Below, in pieces: positions 43,701-52,583 of a DNA stretch of 64,000 nt; the first letter of the stretch is position 1; each line of letters begins with the position of its first letter. Source of the DNA: Strongylocentrotus droebachiensis (Eukaryota > Echinodermata > Echinoidea > Camarodonta > Strongylocentrotidae); the NCBI GenBank assembly GCA_035222895.1, contig JAVYIG010000036.1, positions 744,001 through 808,000 of the forward strand. The letters run 5' to 3'. The translations under genes were made by a program, and so were the position numbers. The notes below the pieces were generated by a model. The model saw only the letters and a program-made list of their open reading frames with translations, searched no databases and was not told the DNA's origin.

Positions 43701-45774
43701 GAGTATTGGCTCAGTCAGTAGAGCGTCCGCCTCACAACAGGGAGATCGTGGGTTCGAACCCCGGCCGCGTCATACCAAAAGACGTTAAAAGATGGGAGTT
43801 GTTGCTACCTTGTTTGGCGTTCAACAATAAGGGATAGAGCAACGTCAATCTGGCGCTGCTCAGTGGCTACCGGGCTCACGATCAATTGGGCAAAAAGAAT
43901 TTCTGTTTCGGTTTAATAAAATTTGGAGTGGACTATTAGGCTATTATTATGGAGAATGTTGATAAATGGCAGTTTCATTAAAGAATGACCCATACCAGAT
44001 GGTTATTTCTGTCTAATTATCACCTAACCCTTCAGGCTAATCATACTCGGTCATAGACAAAGTCTATTCTAAATAAATTCATACTCATCATAGTCATAGA
44101 CAGAGACAATGAAACTCATAAGAGTACGAGCAGTAGGGGCGCTGGTCCGAGAATAAGGATCGCCGCATAAACAAGGATATCTTCGTAAACGCGGACAAAT
44201 CGCATCCTAAAAAATAAGGAATGTCCGCATTTTCGCTGACGATCCTTAAAACCGATCTGCACGTTGGCGATGCTAAAAACAGAATCCGCGATGATGCTCA
44301 ATGATGCATGTTGCACTTACGCAGCATGGAGACTTTCACCTTATGAACGATAGATCCTCAGGAAGATGGACATCTTGAGTCGTAAAAAAAGACAGTTAAC
44401 TGGGGGTATTTTAGACCGAATTTTTCTGTCTCTTTCGTTCAATAGCCTCTGATTTGGGTAAGGTCGGCTCTCTCTTTAGAGACAGAACAGCCCTATACGC
44501 TGTAGTGGCCGCGCGTTTGTACTAAGAAACGTTACACAAAACTTGGCCAAACTTAACCCCTAATTTTTATATATTACCGGATGCATATCCGATGTATTTA
44601 TACTCCTAAATTAGCTATATGCTTAACTACTTCGGTTCCACTTACCAACTTGACTGAAATAATCCGTTTAATGGTCCATTTTTAGGAAATTATGGGTCAA
44701 GATCGACATCCATGAAGAAAATCTTGCATTCGGGTCTCATTCTTTCTAGTCTATGCCGAAGGCAAAATGATTATAACGGAAAAACTGTGCACGAGCTACG
44801 AGTTCGAAATGCAAGATTTTTCAAGATACTCAATTTTTCAGATTAGGGTAGCGGGACCGCCGAATACATCGCTTAAACTAGACCGAATTTTCCGTCTCTT
44901 TCGTTCGTTAGCCTCTTATTGGGGTAGGGTCGGCTCTCTCTTTAGAGACGGAAACCGTTTATACGCATTCCCTTGCTAACGCCACGGCCATTTCAGGACA
45001 TATTTTTATGCCCCGAAAATCCCCCCAAATGTCATTTTACCTCGTGCATGTTATATTGTAAATTAGGCCTAGGCTATAATAAATCAGTTCCACTTACCAA
45101 CTTGACTGAAATAATCAGTTTAATAGTCCCTTTTTAGGAATTTATGGGTCAAAATCGAAATCCATGTTGAAAAAGATTTTCAAAAGGGAATGCGTATAAA
45201 CGGTTTCCGTCTCTAAAGAGAGAGCCGACCCTACCCCAATAAGAGGCTAACGAACGAAAGAGACGGAAAATTCGGTCTACGCTTAAATGTGATATTTTAG
45301 GATATATTTTCCATTGCAAATGTGGTTTTTCAGTGACTCTGGCATGGTATGGTATGTGTGGGATATGTGATATGCTATTATGCGATGTATTTTAAAGGGA
45401 TTTTACCATGCATCCAACCAATCGGCCGAAAACTGGAGATGGTCGATTACCCCCTCCTTTACTCTATTCTTAAAACTAAAAGGGCAATTAAGCATGCTAG
45501 GGACCCTTACTGCCTTAGAGCTTAGTTAGAGACATTTTGAATTACTATATTTATATTGCAGCTAGCATGCAGCTACACATCGCAAATTTATGTTCTAACA
45601 TCTGCAACAAGGTCCATCCGAACAAAACTCAAATGGAATATACGGCCCGGGTCTGGGAGACGTTACATAAAAAGTAATGTATGGGACTGAATATTAACAT
45701 CTCGGTCGAAACCATCGAGTTAAACTGTAAAATCAAAGTGTCTTAGATACGTACTTGATATCTCCGCCACACAT
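37481..45774 (-). CDS. MMD: PAQR10/11 (MMD/MMD2) homologue, seven exons
   Basis: Coding exons in transcript order: 45774-45755, 43420-43339, 42410-42253, 41301-41227, 39907-39806, 38661-38592, 37720-37481. All introns are GT-AG and phases agree, giving 747 bp or 248 aa (human MMD is about 238 aa). The chain reads with [10 protein letters not shown] (25-34), [11 protein letters not shown] (72-82), [18 protein letters not shown] (95-112), [21 protein letters not shown] and [20 protein letters not shown] (189-208). These match MMD landmarks ([56 protein letters not shown]). The metal-site residues expected of PAQR proteins (S74, H78, D97, H202, H206) are all present. PAQR10/11 are multi-pass Golgi proteins reported to influence Ras signalling and macrophage differentiation. 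One gene stands for both vertebrate MMD and MMD2. The first exon is the least certain part. Confidence 0.88.
37721..38591 (-). other. MMD intron 6
   Basis: No exon. Holds a MITE (38326-38475) related to the one at 34136. The remainder is AT-rich with nothing recognised. Confidence 0.7.
38326..38475. mobile_element. MITE 'ACCCGTTTCACAAAGCC' (copy 2)
   Basis: Same family and orientation as 34136-34286: 'ggacccatttcacaaagcct' at the left, 'tgttgtgaaatgaggccc' at the right, shared interior 'aggatttcactagctta'. Confidence 0.7.
38592..38661 (-). CDS. MMD: MMD-like exon 6
   Basis: A 70-bp exon (acceptor ttatttctctag, donor gaatca|gtgagt), completing a Lys codon then [20 protein letters not shown] and LES. 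It corresponds to the human MMD segment YKVVELFFYLTMGFSPALVV. Confidence 0.85.
38708..38804. mobile_element. Palindromic mini-MITE 'GGGCGTTGCAAGAAA' (copy 1)
   Basis: 'ggggcgttgcaagaaagttg' and the following 'caatcaattgcaa' are matched by 'ttgcaattgattgcaac' and 'ctcgcaacgcctc'. Nearly the whole element is one hairpin. Confidence 0.75.
38945..39042. mobile_element. Palindromic mini-MITE 'GGGCGTTGCAAGAAA' (copy 2)
   Basis: Second copy 140 bp after the first: 'ggggcattgcaagaaagttg' to 'aactttcttgcaacgcccc'. The pair in one intron gives the pre-mRNA extra pairing options. Confidence 0.75.
39806..39907 (-). CDS. MMD: MMD-like exon 5
   Basis: A 102-bp exon with donor gagaa|gtgagt and acceptor 'ctcctggtcaaag'. 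It completes W112, then [20 protein letters not shown] and [13 protein letters not shown]. The acceptor has a weak pyrimidine tract but is fixed by the phase. Acceptor region and first codons are repeated twice more in the intron immediately upstream in the transcript (see 39875-40247). Confidence 0.85.
39875..40247. repeat. 127-bp tandem repeat spanning the exon 5 acceptor
   Basis: 'ctgccatagtaaccaacatc' at 39875 recurs as 'ctgccatagaaaccaacatc' at 40002 and 40129, exactly 127 bp apart each time. Units share 'agttaacatcaacctttgac', 'gagaataagataatgaata' and 'aataagtctatatcaatcat'. The first unit contains the true MMD exon 5 acceptor and its first ~11 codons; the other two are intronic, so each retains a copy of the acceptor-like sequence and of the codons for LTDVG(Y/F)YGS. 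Confidence 0.88.
40243..40340 (+). repeat. ATA-tailed repeat with 'tatatagcgc' core
   Basis: (ata)n then 'ttccgcttttatatagcgcc' and 'gtctaagtgcttta'. Relative of those at 6665 and 15576. Confidence 0.6.
40925..41160 (-). mobile_element. LINE 3' end fragment (non-LTR reverse transcriptase C-terminus)
   Basis: The minus strand encodes [20 protein letters not shown] and then [15 protein letters not shown]. The pattern F.QR.(I/V)N.WN.L......S...FK..L..FW is the usual C-terminal end of reverse-transcriptase polyproteins of non-LTR retrotransposons of the CR1/L2/jockey type. Only this end is present, so it is a truncated copy. Confidence 0.6.
41160..41226 (+). mobile_element. Reverse transcriptase motif fragment, plus strand
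   Basis: The plus strand reads [19 protein letters not shown] in one frame. The GVPQGS.LGP.LF motif is a hallmark of non-LTR retrotransposon reverse transcriptases. It abuts the opposite-oriented LINE tail at 40925-41160 and touches the donor of MMD exon 4, so it is a rearranged remnant only about 65 bp long. Confidence 0.6.
41227..41301 (-). CDS. MMD: MMD-like exon 4
   Basis: A 75-bp exon (acceptor ttcttattttctag, donor ccttg|gtaagt), encoding [20 protein letters not shown] and SYTP with a split Trp codon. It carries the conserved SDR (CDR/FDR in vertebrates) and AASY(T/A)PW. It is too short for a simple open-frame search and was identified by phase and motif. Confidence 0.88.
41302..42252 (-). 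other. MMD intron 3
   Basis: No exon. Holds the MITE at 41930-42240 and a 29-bp copy of the exon 3 edge at 41903-41931. Short GA microsatellite near 41550. Otherwise unremarkable. Confidence 0.7.
41930..42240. mobile_element. Foldback MITE 'GTTTCACAAAGATC', subfamily A (copy 2)
   Basis: It opens 'gggggtgtttcacaaagatc' and closes 'gatctttgtgaaacaccccc', with long complementary arms ('aggttggacttaaca' with 'aagtccaacttgg'). It is flanked on both sides by 'gaatac.tactttgcaa' sequences, the right one being the true donor of MMD exon 3. Confidence 0.75.
42253..42410 (-). CDS. MMD: MMD-like exon 3
   Basis: A 158-bp exon (acceptor ctaatttgtag, donor gcaaa|gtaagt), encoding [20 protein letters not shown], then [20 protein letters not shown] and SWSGLAK. 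It supplies the SVSTLFH motif with the first metal-binding His (H78). A 29-bp imperfect copy of its donor edge lies at 41903-41931 (see findings). Confidence 0.88.
42411..43338 (-). other. MMD intron 2
   Basis: No exon. A GA-rich microsatellite occupies 42424-42640. The rest is AT-rich with nothing recognised. Confidence 0.7.
42424..42640. repeat. GA-rich microsatellite
   Basis: (ga)n and gaaa-type repeats starting about 14 bp beyond the acceptor boundary of MMD exon 3. On the transcript strand this is a long CT tract that could serve as the pyrimidine tract of that acceptor region. Confidence 0.85.
43339..43420 (-). CDS. MMD: MMD-like exon 2
   Basis: An 82-bp exon (acceptor ttcttgagcag, donor catggg|gtaagt), encoding [20 protein letters not shown] and ANTITHG. 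It matches YxPTxxEHxAN..TH, the N-terminal cytoplasmic block of MMD proteins. Confidence 0.85.
43693..43925 (+). mobile_element. tRNA-derived SINE, well preserved head
   Basis: 'tggctcagtcagtagagcg' is an A box and 'gtgggttcgaaccccggcc' a B box, spaced as in a tRNA with an intervening 'cctcacaacagggagatc'. A non-tRNA body follows with 'gttgttgctaccttgtttgg'. The head is much better preserved than in the SINE at 1634 and different in sequence. The cca-lacking 3' end and attached body argue for a SINE over a functional tRNA gene. Confidence 0.7.
44400..45285. repeat. Composite of direct and inverted repeats in MMD intron 1
   Basis: Module A ('tctctttcgttc' ... 'gtcggctctctctttagaga') occurs at about 44410-44500 (diverged), 44876-44975 (plus) and 45185-45285 (minus). 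The last two are near-identical over about 95 bp and would form a long hairpin with a loop of about 210 bp. Module B ('cttaccaacttgactgaaat' ... 'aggaa.ttatgggtcaa') occurs at about 44640-44710 and 45090-45155 in direct orientation. The order A-B-A-B-A(inverted) suggests repeated insertion or segmental duplication of one element. Confidence 0.75.
45755..45774 (-). CDS. MMD: MMD-like first coding exon (probable)
   Basis: ATG at 45774-45772 opens MCGGDI plus two bases of a Lys codon before donor gtacgtatc. This phase is what exon 2 requires, and the short N-terminus gives a near-family length. Chosen by phase and position only; a different upstream exon remains possible. Confidence 0.5.
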
Positions 45775-46122
45775 GGTTGATCAGATATTATATTAGATGA
45801 CTACTGAAGAAGAAAAAGACATGAAAACCCCCTCTAGGCAGCCTCGATTCCGGCTTTTTACCGACACCTTTGGCGTTTCCGTGTATTATTATCGATATCC
45901 GTTACAGCTGAATATCGACTCGTGAGAGTTTAAAATGGGCGTGGCAACATTAATCATTCATCAAATTCTCTCAAAATGAAAAAAAGTGTTGCTGTTTGAT
46001 CAAACAAGGGAGGTACAGTTTCCCTGATCAAACTATAGGTTTACCTTTTTACGTTTTGAAATAATAATTGATTAAGATCTGATAAAGAAAATTATTACCA
46101 TTCATTATTCTACAAATTAATA
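45775..46122 (-). promoter_or_regulatory. Putative MMD 5' UTR/promoter region
   Basis: The 350 bp upstream of the proposed MMD start are richer in CpG than the surroundings ('attccggctttttaccgaca', 'ttggcgtttccgtg') and carry 'tgggcgtggc' near 45938, a GC/KLF-type box. There is no clear TATA box. The placement depends on the first exon being right. Confidence 0.35.
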
Positions 46123-46130
46123 CATCCTAC

Positions 46131-46289
46131 CAGGCACGTAGCCAGAGTTTGATGTTTGGGGGGGCACATACATGTAATCGATCGAGGTAAAAAAAAGGGG
46201 TCTACAAAATTTCAACCGATCCTGGAAATTTTAGGGGGGGCACGTGCCCCCCCGTGCCCCCCCCCCCCCCCCCCGTGGCTACGTGCCTG
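46131..46289 (+). mobile_element. hAT-like MITE with G/C-run collars (copy 1)
   Basis: Perfect terminal inverted repeats: 'caggcacgtagcca' and 'tggctacgtgcctg'. They are flanked by an exact 8-bp duplication CATCCTAC (46123-46130 and 46290-46297). CAG...CTG ends and an 8-bp target duplication are hAT hallmarks. A G run follows the left end and a C run precedes the right end. Interior has 'tttcaaccgatcctggaaat'. The exact duplication suggests a fairly recent insertion. Confidence 0.85.
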
Positions 46290-46427
46290 CATCCTACCCG
46301 CACCTCCAGACGAATATTTTGGAGGACCAAGCAACCAAGAACCAAGAACCAAGTGGGCGTGGCTCGATTTTTCATTCCCTTTTTCTTAGAGTTTGAAGTA
46401 TAGGTTACCTTGTGAATTACGCTGTAG

Positions 46428-46868
46428 CAGGGGCGGATCTAGCTTTTTGCTAAGGGGGGGGGTTGACCAAAATAATGACGATGCGGAGCATCGTCCACGA
46501 GCCGCGAAGCGGCGAGCCGATTTTTTGGGGGGTGTTTATTTGAACCCCGTAAGTGATGTTTTCCTGGCATCTATTAACACAATGGAGACCATAAAAAGCA
46601 GTGCATGATAACGTCTTTTTAAATCAAGTAACAGTTTAATACATAGTTATATCCAGAGTTATCATGTGTTTGGTTAAGTTACCAGATGAGTTGAATATCT
46701 TCTCACAATATTTGCACTTGAAAGGGTTTCTCTCCAGCGTGCGTTCTTTTTTCTTTCTTTTTTTCTTTCTTTTTTTCTTTTTTTTTCCTTTTTTTTTTTT
46801 TTTTTTTTTTGGGCCGCCCAAGGGGGGGGTTGCAACCCCCCCAACCCCCCCCCCTGGATCCGCCACTG
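46428..46868. mobile_element. hAT-like G/C-collared element carrying a zinc-finger fragment
   Basis: The left end 'caggggcggatctagc' and the right end 'cctggatccgccactg' form an imperfect inverted repeat, each bordered inward by G or C runs. A 5-bp TGTAG abuts both ends; the full 8-bp duplication is not evident. The left third has 'gccgcgaagcggcgagcc'. A minus-strand C2H2-finger-like stretch lies at about 46641-46737. Confidence 0.6.
46641..46737 (-). pseudogene. C2H2 zinc-finger fragment inside a DNA transposon
   Basis: The minus strand reads ERNPFKCKYCEKIFNSSGNL followed by TKHMITLD. FKCxYCxKxFxxxxNLxKH is a C2H2 finger up to its first His. The second His is missing (CTGGA follows directly where CACACTGGA is expected), and the linker GEKP (ggagagaaaccc) is present but one base out of frame with the finger. 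It is a decayed single finger, apparently captured by the element at 46428-46868. Confidence 0.6.
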
Positions 46869-46969
46869 TGTAGTATGTCAGTCGAATTATTTCAGAAGCT
46901 TCTTGAAACACATCTATTTACATTGTAGTTAACTGCATCAAGTTTTCTTTCATATATTTGTTGAGTAAA

Positions 46970-47045
46970 GCGCTTTGATCAGTTCTAAAATGGATATAGC
47001 CTAGCCCTTTGAAAGAAACAATTTATTATTATTATTATTATCATA
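46970..47045 (-). repeat. ATT-tailed repeat with 'aagcgctt' core
   Basis: 'gagtaaagcgctttgatcag' followed by (att)n at about 47025-47042. Minus-strand relative of the repeats at 6665, 15576 and 40243. Confidence 0.55.
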
Positions 47046-48370
47046 AGATAAATTTTCCTTGAACTCAATGTATTTTTGCAATAGGCTTACTGACTACGTG
47101 TTTTGAGTGGCAGAGATTTCCAAAAGTTTTAACAAAAATGGACACTTTTATTAATGGATGCTTAGAAAAAAATTATTAAATTATCAATAATATTGCTGCT
47201 ACCCCTACCAACAATTTTTCACTTATTTTAATGTGAAAGAGGATGTCATTTAAAACATATTTCTGCAAGGGTTTTAAAAAAAAATGTGTTTGAAGTCGAA
47301 TATTGATGAAAGAATACAACATTTAGATTTTCTGCGTACAACAGATTATGTATTCTTTTATCATTTTTTTTTGTCTTCGAACAAATTTTGGGGAAATATT
47401 TGCAGAAGGGTGTCTTAAATGACATCCTCTTTCACATTATGATACAATTTGTGAAATTTTGCCATCAAACTTTTTGGCGAATTTCAGGGCTCCAAACACT
47501 TTACAGGGGCTTTGAACGAAAAATTCAGTCTCACGGGGGGGGGGGGGGGTGTATAAACACATTATCGCCATGGGGTAGGAAGATACATTGAAATCATCTT
47601 CGACATACAGGTGGGGGTGGGGATCAAAGGGATAAGAGTTTGACCATTCAGAATTATTTACATTATGCAGCCATACTCCATAGTCAGTATCTCCGAATCC
47701 CTTTCACACAAATATGTTTTTCTGGCATTCGAATACTTGACTGAAAGTACAAAATAAAAACAAAATCGGCTGTCTTGCCGATAACATTTAAAGGAAAATG
47801 AAGCGAAGTCTAAAACTGAAATAACAGGCTGTCTAGTTCAGTATTTTCCTTTGGTATCCCTGGGTATTTTTCTTTTCCTATATAGTTTTAGTCAAAACAA
47901 TATTTTACACTTTGTATGACCCTGCAGAACGCGGTTTGTTTGTCGTACAGACAGACGGAAGTCCCTGCATCGCTGCGGTCTATACTATGTGGTTTATGAA
48001 CACCGAGATATAGGCCCGTAATCAAATTACATATTCTGAACGCACAGTATAAACATTTTCTTTATCATATCGAAGTGTGTAACCTCACCGGGTCAGATAG
48101 GACGCATATTTATATTGTTGTCTGCATGTATGCAGTTCCTGTATAAGAATAATATTGGATATTTTCATAGGGCACATAATAAATTATAGGCTATCCATCA
48201 CGCATGATACTCAATTATTAGGCGCTCTAATAATTATCACCCAGGCTCTAGCTGCTCACTCCCATTTAGCAACTGGGTGGAGAGTGGCAATTAATGTAGA
48301 TTTATGTCTTACTACAGTGATCGACTCGAGCCCACGATCTATCGCATCTCATAATCAAGCCCCTCATAAC

Positions 48371-48528
48371 CAGGCACGTAGCCACGGGGGGGGGGGGGGG
48401 GGGGGGGGGGGCACGTGCCCCCCAAACATTTTCAGGATCGGTTGAACTTTTTTAGACCCCTCCCCAGGACGTCGATTGATTACATGTGCCCCCCCCCCCC
48501 CAAACATCAAACTCTGGCTACGTGCCTG
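48371..48528 (-). mobile_element. hAT-like MITE with G/C-run collars (copy 2, inverted)
   Basis: Same family as 46131-46289 in the opposite orientation: ends 'caggcacgtagccac' and 'ctggctacgtgcctg', shared 'aggatcggttgaac' with the complement in copy 1, and 8-bp flanks CTCATAAC/CTCATAAT matching 7 of 8. Confidence 0.85.
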
Positions 48529-48586
48529 CTCATAATATAACTATACTTAATTGCGCCCTAAATAATATTATAGCAGACAATATAGA

Positions 48587-48655
48587 GATAACCACCTGTC
48601 AGTGACCTCGCAGGGAGGTCTTATCCCCCTGGCCAAACTAGTACAGACGGGCATT
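48587..48655 (+). mobile_element. TTAA-MITE 3' fragment (copy 3)
   Basis: 'ataaccacctgtcagtgacc' to 'cagacgggcattaa' corresponds to the right-hand 70 bp of the elements at 3663 and 9823. The left part is absent. Confidence 0.65.
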
Positions 48656-48759
48656 AATATTAAAATGTTATTTTGGAAATACAGCGATTTCAATCACCAA
48701 ATATAAGGAACCAATAAAGTATGTAATTTGATGAGGAAATAGTATTTTACAGATGAAAA

Positions 48760-49170
48760 GTGAATGTCTTCCTCGCTGACCTCGCTCGCTCGCATCATTT
48801 AGAAAACGGGATGATTTCAGGCAGCAAAGTGCCTGAAAACCTTCATATTTTGGCAAAGAGGTGCCCGACTTTATCATTCTATTTGACAGCAAGGTGCAAG
48901 AATATAGTTTGTATCTTCCATATCAAAAATTAAATTTGTACCGCTTGTTCGCTTCACTCTCTCGCAACATTTAGAAACGGGATGATTCCGGGGATCGAGA
49001 TGTCCGAATATCCTCATGACAACTCATGTGTATGTATATTTGGCTGCGGGGCGCCCGAATACAGTCATTATCTAGCATGTTGATCACAAAATAATGTTAA
49101 AACATATTTATTTTATTTTATTTTTGGGGCTCGCTCGCCGCGCTCACTCGCAAAAGTTAGAAACACCAAG
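48760..49170. repeat. Diffuse tandem repeat with CTCGCTCGC phrases
   Basis: Two to three diverged units contain 'ctcgctcgctcgca' or 'gctcgctcgccgcgctcac' followed by a 'tttagaaa.cgggatgatt' phrase (about 48800 and 48970, then 49128). It looks like the interior of a decayed G/C-collared element without recognisable ends. Confidence 0.45.
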
Positions 49171-49948
49171 ACATAATTATGTCCAAAGGCATAGTCGGAG
49201 TCAGAGTGATGTGCACGTATAATATCAAGCGATAAATTTGGGATTGGTGAGATTTGTTGGCTGCCGTCCTTATTAGGGTTCGAAATAATTATGATGTTAA
49301 TTTGTTAATGAATATAATTATATTATCTTGGATAAGAAAGGACATTTGGAGAAATTACAATGACATGTCATATTTGCAAGGGGTGGGGGGGGGGGGGGGC
49401 TTCAGTATCTTCAACCTTATAACCCAAACCTAATCGGAAACCCATTATGTTTAATAATAAGCAAAGTTAATGAAATGCAATCGTACAGGTCTTTGAAAAA
49501 AAGTGATACAAACTGATTTTTTTTTTTTTAGAGCTATGCATTTCGAAATCGAGGTATATTTAGCATATATTTGCATTTGCATTTGCTTTGGCCACAGATA
49601 TAAAGGGCGAATGACTACTTTACTTGGTACTTGTGCAAAGCCCCCAATGAATGGATTATTCATGAGACGAGCCCATAAAACATATTATAATATAGAAGTT
49701 TGCTTTCATTATGTTAAAACACAAGAAATTATACAGAGGTTTTGTTAACATCAGTATAAACTCAGATATTGAATTAACCATTCCTTTTCATCTGTGGCCT
49801 TTTTTTTAAAAGCTTTCACTGATCCGCTTTTCTGATTTAGACTTAATATAAATAAAAGCTGATTTTACGGTGGGACTACCTTTTATCATACTTCAGAAAA
49901 TAACATGTATATTTTCGTTATTTCATCCTTACACAATCAAAATGTAAT

Positions 49949-50659
49949 CAAGCGCGTAGCCAGGATTTTATTTTAGGGGGGGCGGTAGTGAGCACGCGAA
50001 GCGTGCGAATCACTTAAAGAGCGCGCGCAGCGCTTCCTAGGGGGGTGGGTGCAGGGAGAAGGGGTTTGAAAGAAGACGATTCGTTGTACCTTTCTCGACT
50101 CGCAATCCTTGTCTGAATTCAGTCCGCCCCTCCTGCGCATAGCGCGAAAGCTTTGACGTATTATTAGACAAAGAAGATGATTCGTTGTTCCTTTCTCGAC
50201 TCTTAATCCTTATCTGTATTCAGTCCCCCTCCCGCGCGAAGCGCGAAAGCTTCGACGTTTCATTAATTTATTAGAGAAAGAAGACGATTCGATGTACCGT
50301 TCTCGACTCTTAATCCTTATCTGAATTCAGTTTCCTCCCCTCCCGCGCAAAACTTTGAAATTTCATTAAATTATTAGAGAAAGAAGACGACTCAAAGTAC
50401 CGTTCTCGACTTCTTAATCCTTGTCTGATTTCTGTTCCCTCCCCCCCCCCCCCCCCTCTCGCGCGAAACTTTGACGTTTCATTAAATTATTAGAGAAAGA
50501 AGACGATTCGTTGTACCATTCTCGACTCCTTTTCCCTTTTTCTTCCTACGTCCTCTTACTTTTTTTTCTTCTCTTTCTCTCTTTTTTTTTTGGGCCGGTG
50601 TTTTTTTTTTTTTGGGGGGGGGGGCGACCGCCCCCACCGCCCCACTGGCTACGCGCCTG
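49949..50659. mobile_element. Larger hAT-like G/C-collared element with internal tandem repeat
   Basis: The ends 'caagcgcgtagccag' and 'ctggctacgcgcctg' are inverted repeats (one mismatch at the CAG), bordered by G and C runs. The 8-bp flanks do not match well. Inside, a ~105-bp unit beginning 'gaaagaagacgattcg' and containing 'ttctcgactcttaatcctta' repeats about 4.5 times from 50071 to 50530, with 'cgcgaagcgcgaaagctt' palindromic phrases in some units. No transposase. Confidence 0.7.
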
Positions 50660-51360
50660 AATTCAGTATGCGATTTCTCCTTTTGAAAGCCGAATCCTGT
50701 ATAATAGCTTTTTCATTATAATAACCAAAAGAACACAATGAGATTATTTGAAGAGCGCCCTCACATTCGAGTCGACTACTACACGAATGATGTTACGTTG
50801 CGGTTACATCTTTGGAATAATCATTCATTCGTTTATTCATTCATTCATTCACTCAGTCAGTCAATATATTCATTGAAAATATTTAATAATCAACCTTACT
50901 TTCTCTCACCCACTCACTAACTCGTTCAGTCATTTTATTCATTCATTTTATTTATTCATTCATTCATTCATTCAGTTCAAGTTGTACATTCCGGAAGATG
51001 AATCACTATGTCACTAGTAATTTCATTACAGGCCGATTCAGTTGGGGCACACAAGCCGTAGGTGTGGGAGCCCCACTGTGGTGTTAATTGAAGAAGTCAA
51101 AGAATGTACCAGAAATGTTCAGTTAAACAGACCGAAGATGTCCCAGCTTGATTTCATTACCTTTTCAGGAAGAAAATATCTGTTTGCGTTTGTGATTGAT
51201 TGATGTTATCTCGGGCAAAATGATACATTAGGAAAATTAAACGTGGATTTGTCAGTGAATGCTTCACAGTTCAAACTGTGTTACATTAGTGTATCTAGGT
51301 GGTGAATATACACTGTTTCCCATAAAATTAAAATAACATTCTTTTACCTCTTTACATGAA

Positions 51361-51531
51361 GCGATTGTGAGGATGTGATTTATTTTTGACAGATAAAGTT
51401 TATATCTTTCCAGAATTCTATCGAGCAATCAAAAGAGTCATAGAGATAATCATTGATTAAGATATAAATATTATAGTTCTGATAAGATATAAAACTTTAT
51501 CTATTAAGAATAAATCACACTCTCGCAATAG
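51361..51531. mobile_element. Foldback MITE 'GATAAAGTTTATA' family (copy 2)
   Basis: 'gcgattgtgaggatgtgatt' plus 'agataaagtttata' at the left, 'ataaaactttatctatt' plus 'aatcacactctcgcaatagc' at the right. Diverged relative of 24495-24668. Confidence 0.7.
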
Positions 51532-52583
51532 CGTATTTGGCCTGGTTTCATCTTGTATTGGACACACCACTGATGATGTACCAATCACCGTCTTTTCGCA
51601 AACTTGTAAAAAAGGGTTATGTTTATTTAAAAAAATTGAACTGTAAAGGAATGAGATTACTATCGTCACCATTATTGACACATAAACACTTAAAAAGAAC
51701 GAAGGAAGAAGATTGCCGTATGCAAATTAATAAACAGCTATAACAAAATTCCTTAAATGGGCAATTTTATGCTTTGGGGAATTATATACAGTATATATCA
51801 TTTCTATGTTACTCCTCCCAATTTAAATATAATCGGTAATGTCCAAAATGTTTAAGGATTAAGATCAAGTGTGTTCATGTAATGAAGATTAATGGCCAGA
51901 TTAAATGTTCATGCGATAGATCAAAATGACGAAAGCGGATGAGGGCTCAAGATAATCTATCCTGATGATGAATCGTTGGACGACGTCGAATTAGAATTGT
52001 AAGAAGAGGAGGAGGAGGAGGATGAGGAGCCTAGGATGAGGAAGATGAGGGAAGATGATCGCCGTCTGATCCAACCTCTTTCCTCTCGCCTTTACTTTAC
52101 TCTCTGTGATTCACGTAGTGCAAGGTCAAAATGCCTCAAATTAATATCCAATGCGATGCCGAGACGAGGTCAATGGATTCTGATACATGACTTGGGTTAG
52201 GGATGATATCATACACGAATTAAATGCCAAGCCCCATGGCCAATCTCATGTGACGCCAGTTAACATAAAAAATTATAGTCTCACATTGCCAATGAAGAAA
52301 ATTGAAATCTTTTCCGATCTAGATTAATGCTCTCCATGCATGCAGTCGATGCTGTTTCATGTTCTATAAATATAATTAAGCATGCTGGTAAATCAAACAT
52401 GACTTGATTTATTTTGATATTCTATTTATTTGATTTATTTTGTCATTTTTGGTAGACACACTTTTATATCAATCTGAAAAGTGTAAATGAATATTTTGTT
52501 TCCTCTTCACAGAATTCTCACTAACCTTTTACTTATAATTACTCTTATCTGCACTTCTTAACGATTGTCTTATACAGTCAATG

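Larger units (their letters stand above)
43421..45754 (-). other. MMD intron 1
   Basis: No exon recognised. Contains a poly-G run (43496-43512), a tRNA-derived SINE (43693-43925) and a nested set of direct and inverted repeats (44400-45285). Confidence 0.6.

Noticed and set aside
43693-43770. Possible functional tRNA gene
   Set aside because: The A and B boxes are good but the head is followed by a SINE-type body and the acceptor stem is not convincing by eye, so it is called a SINE. A covariance-model search would settle this.
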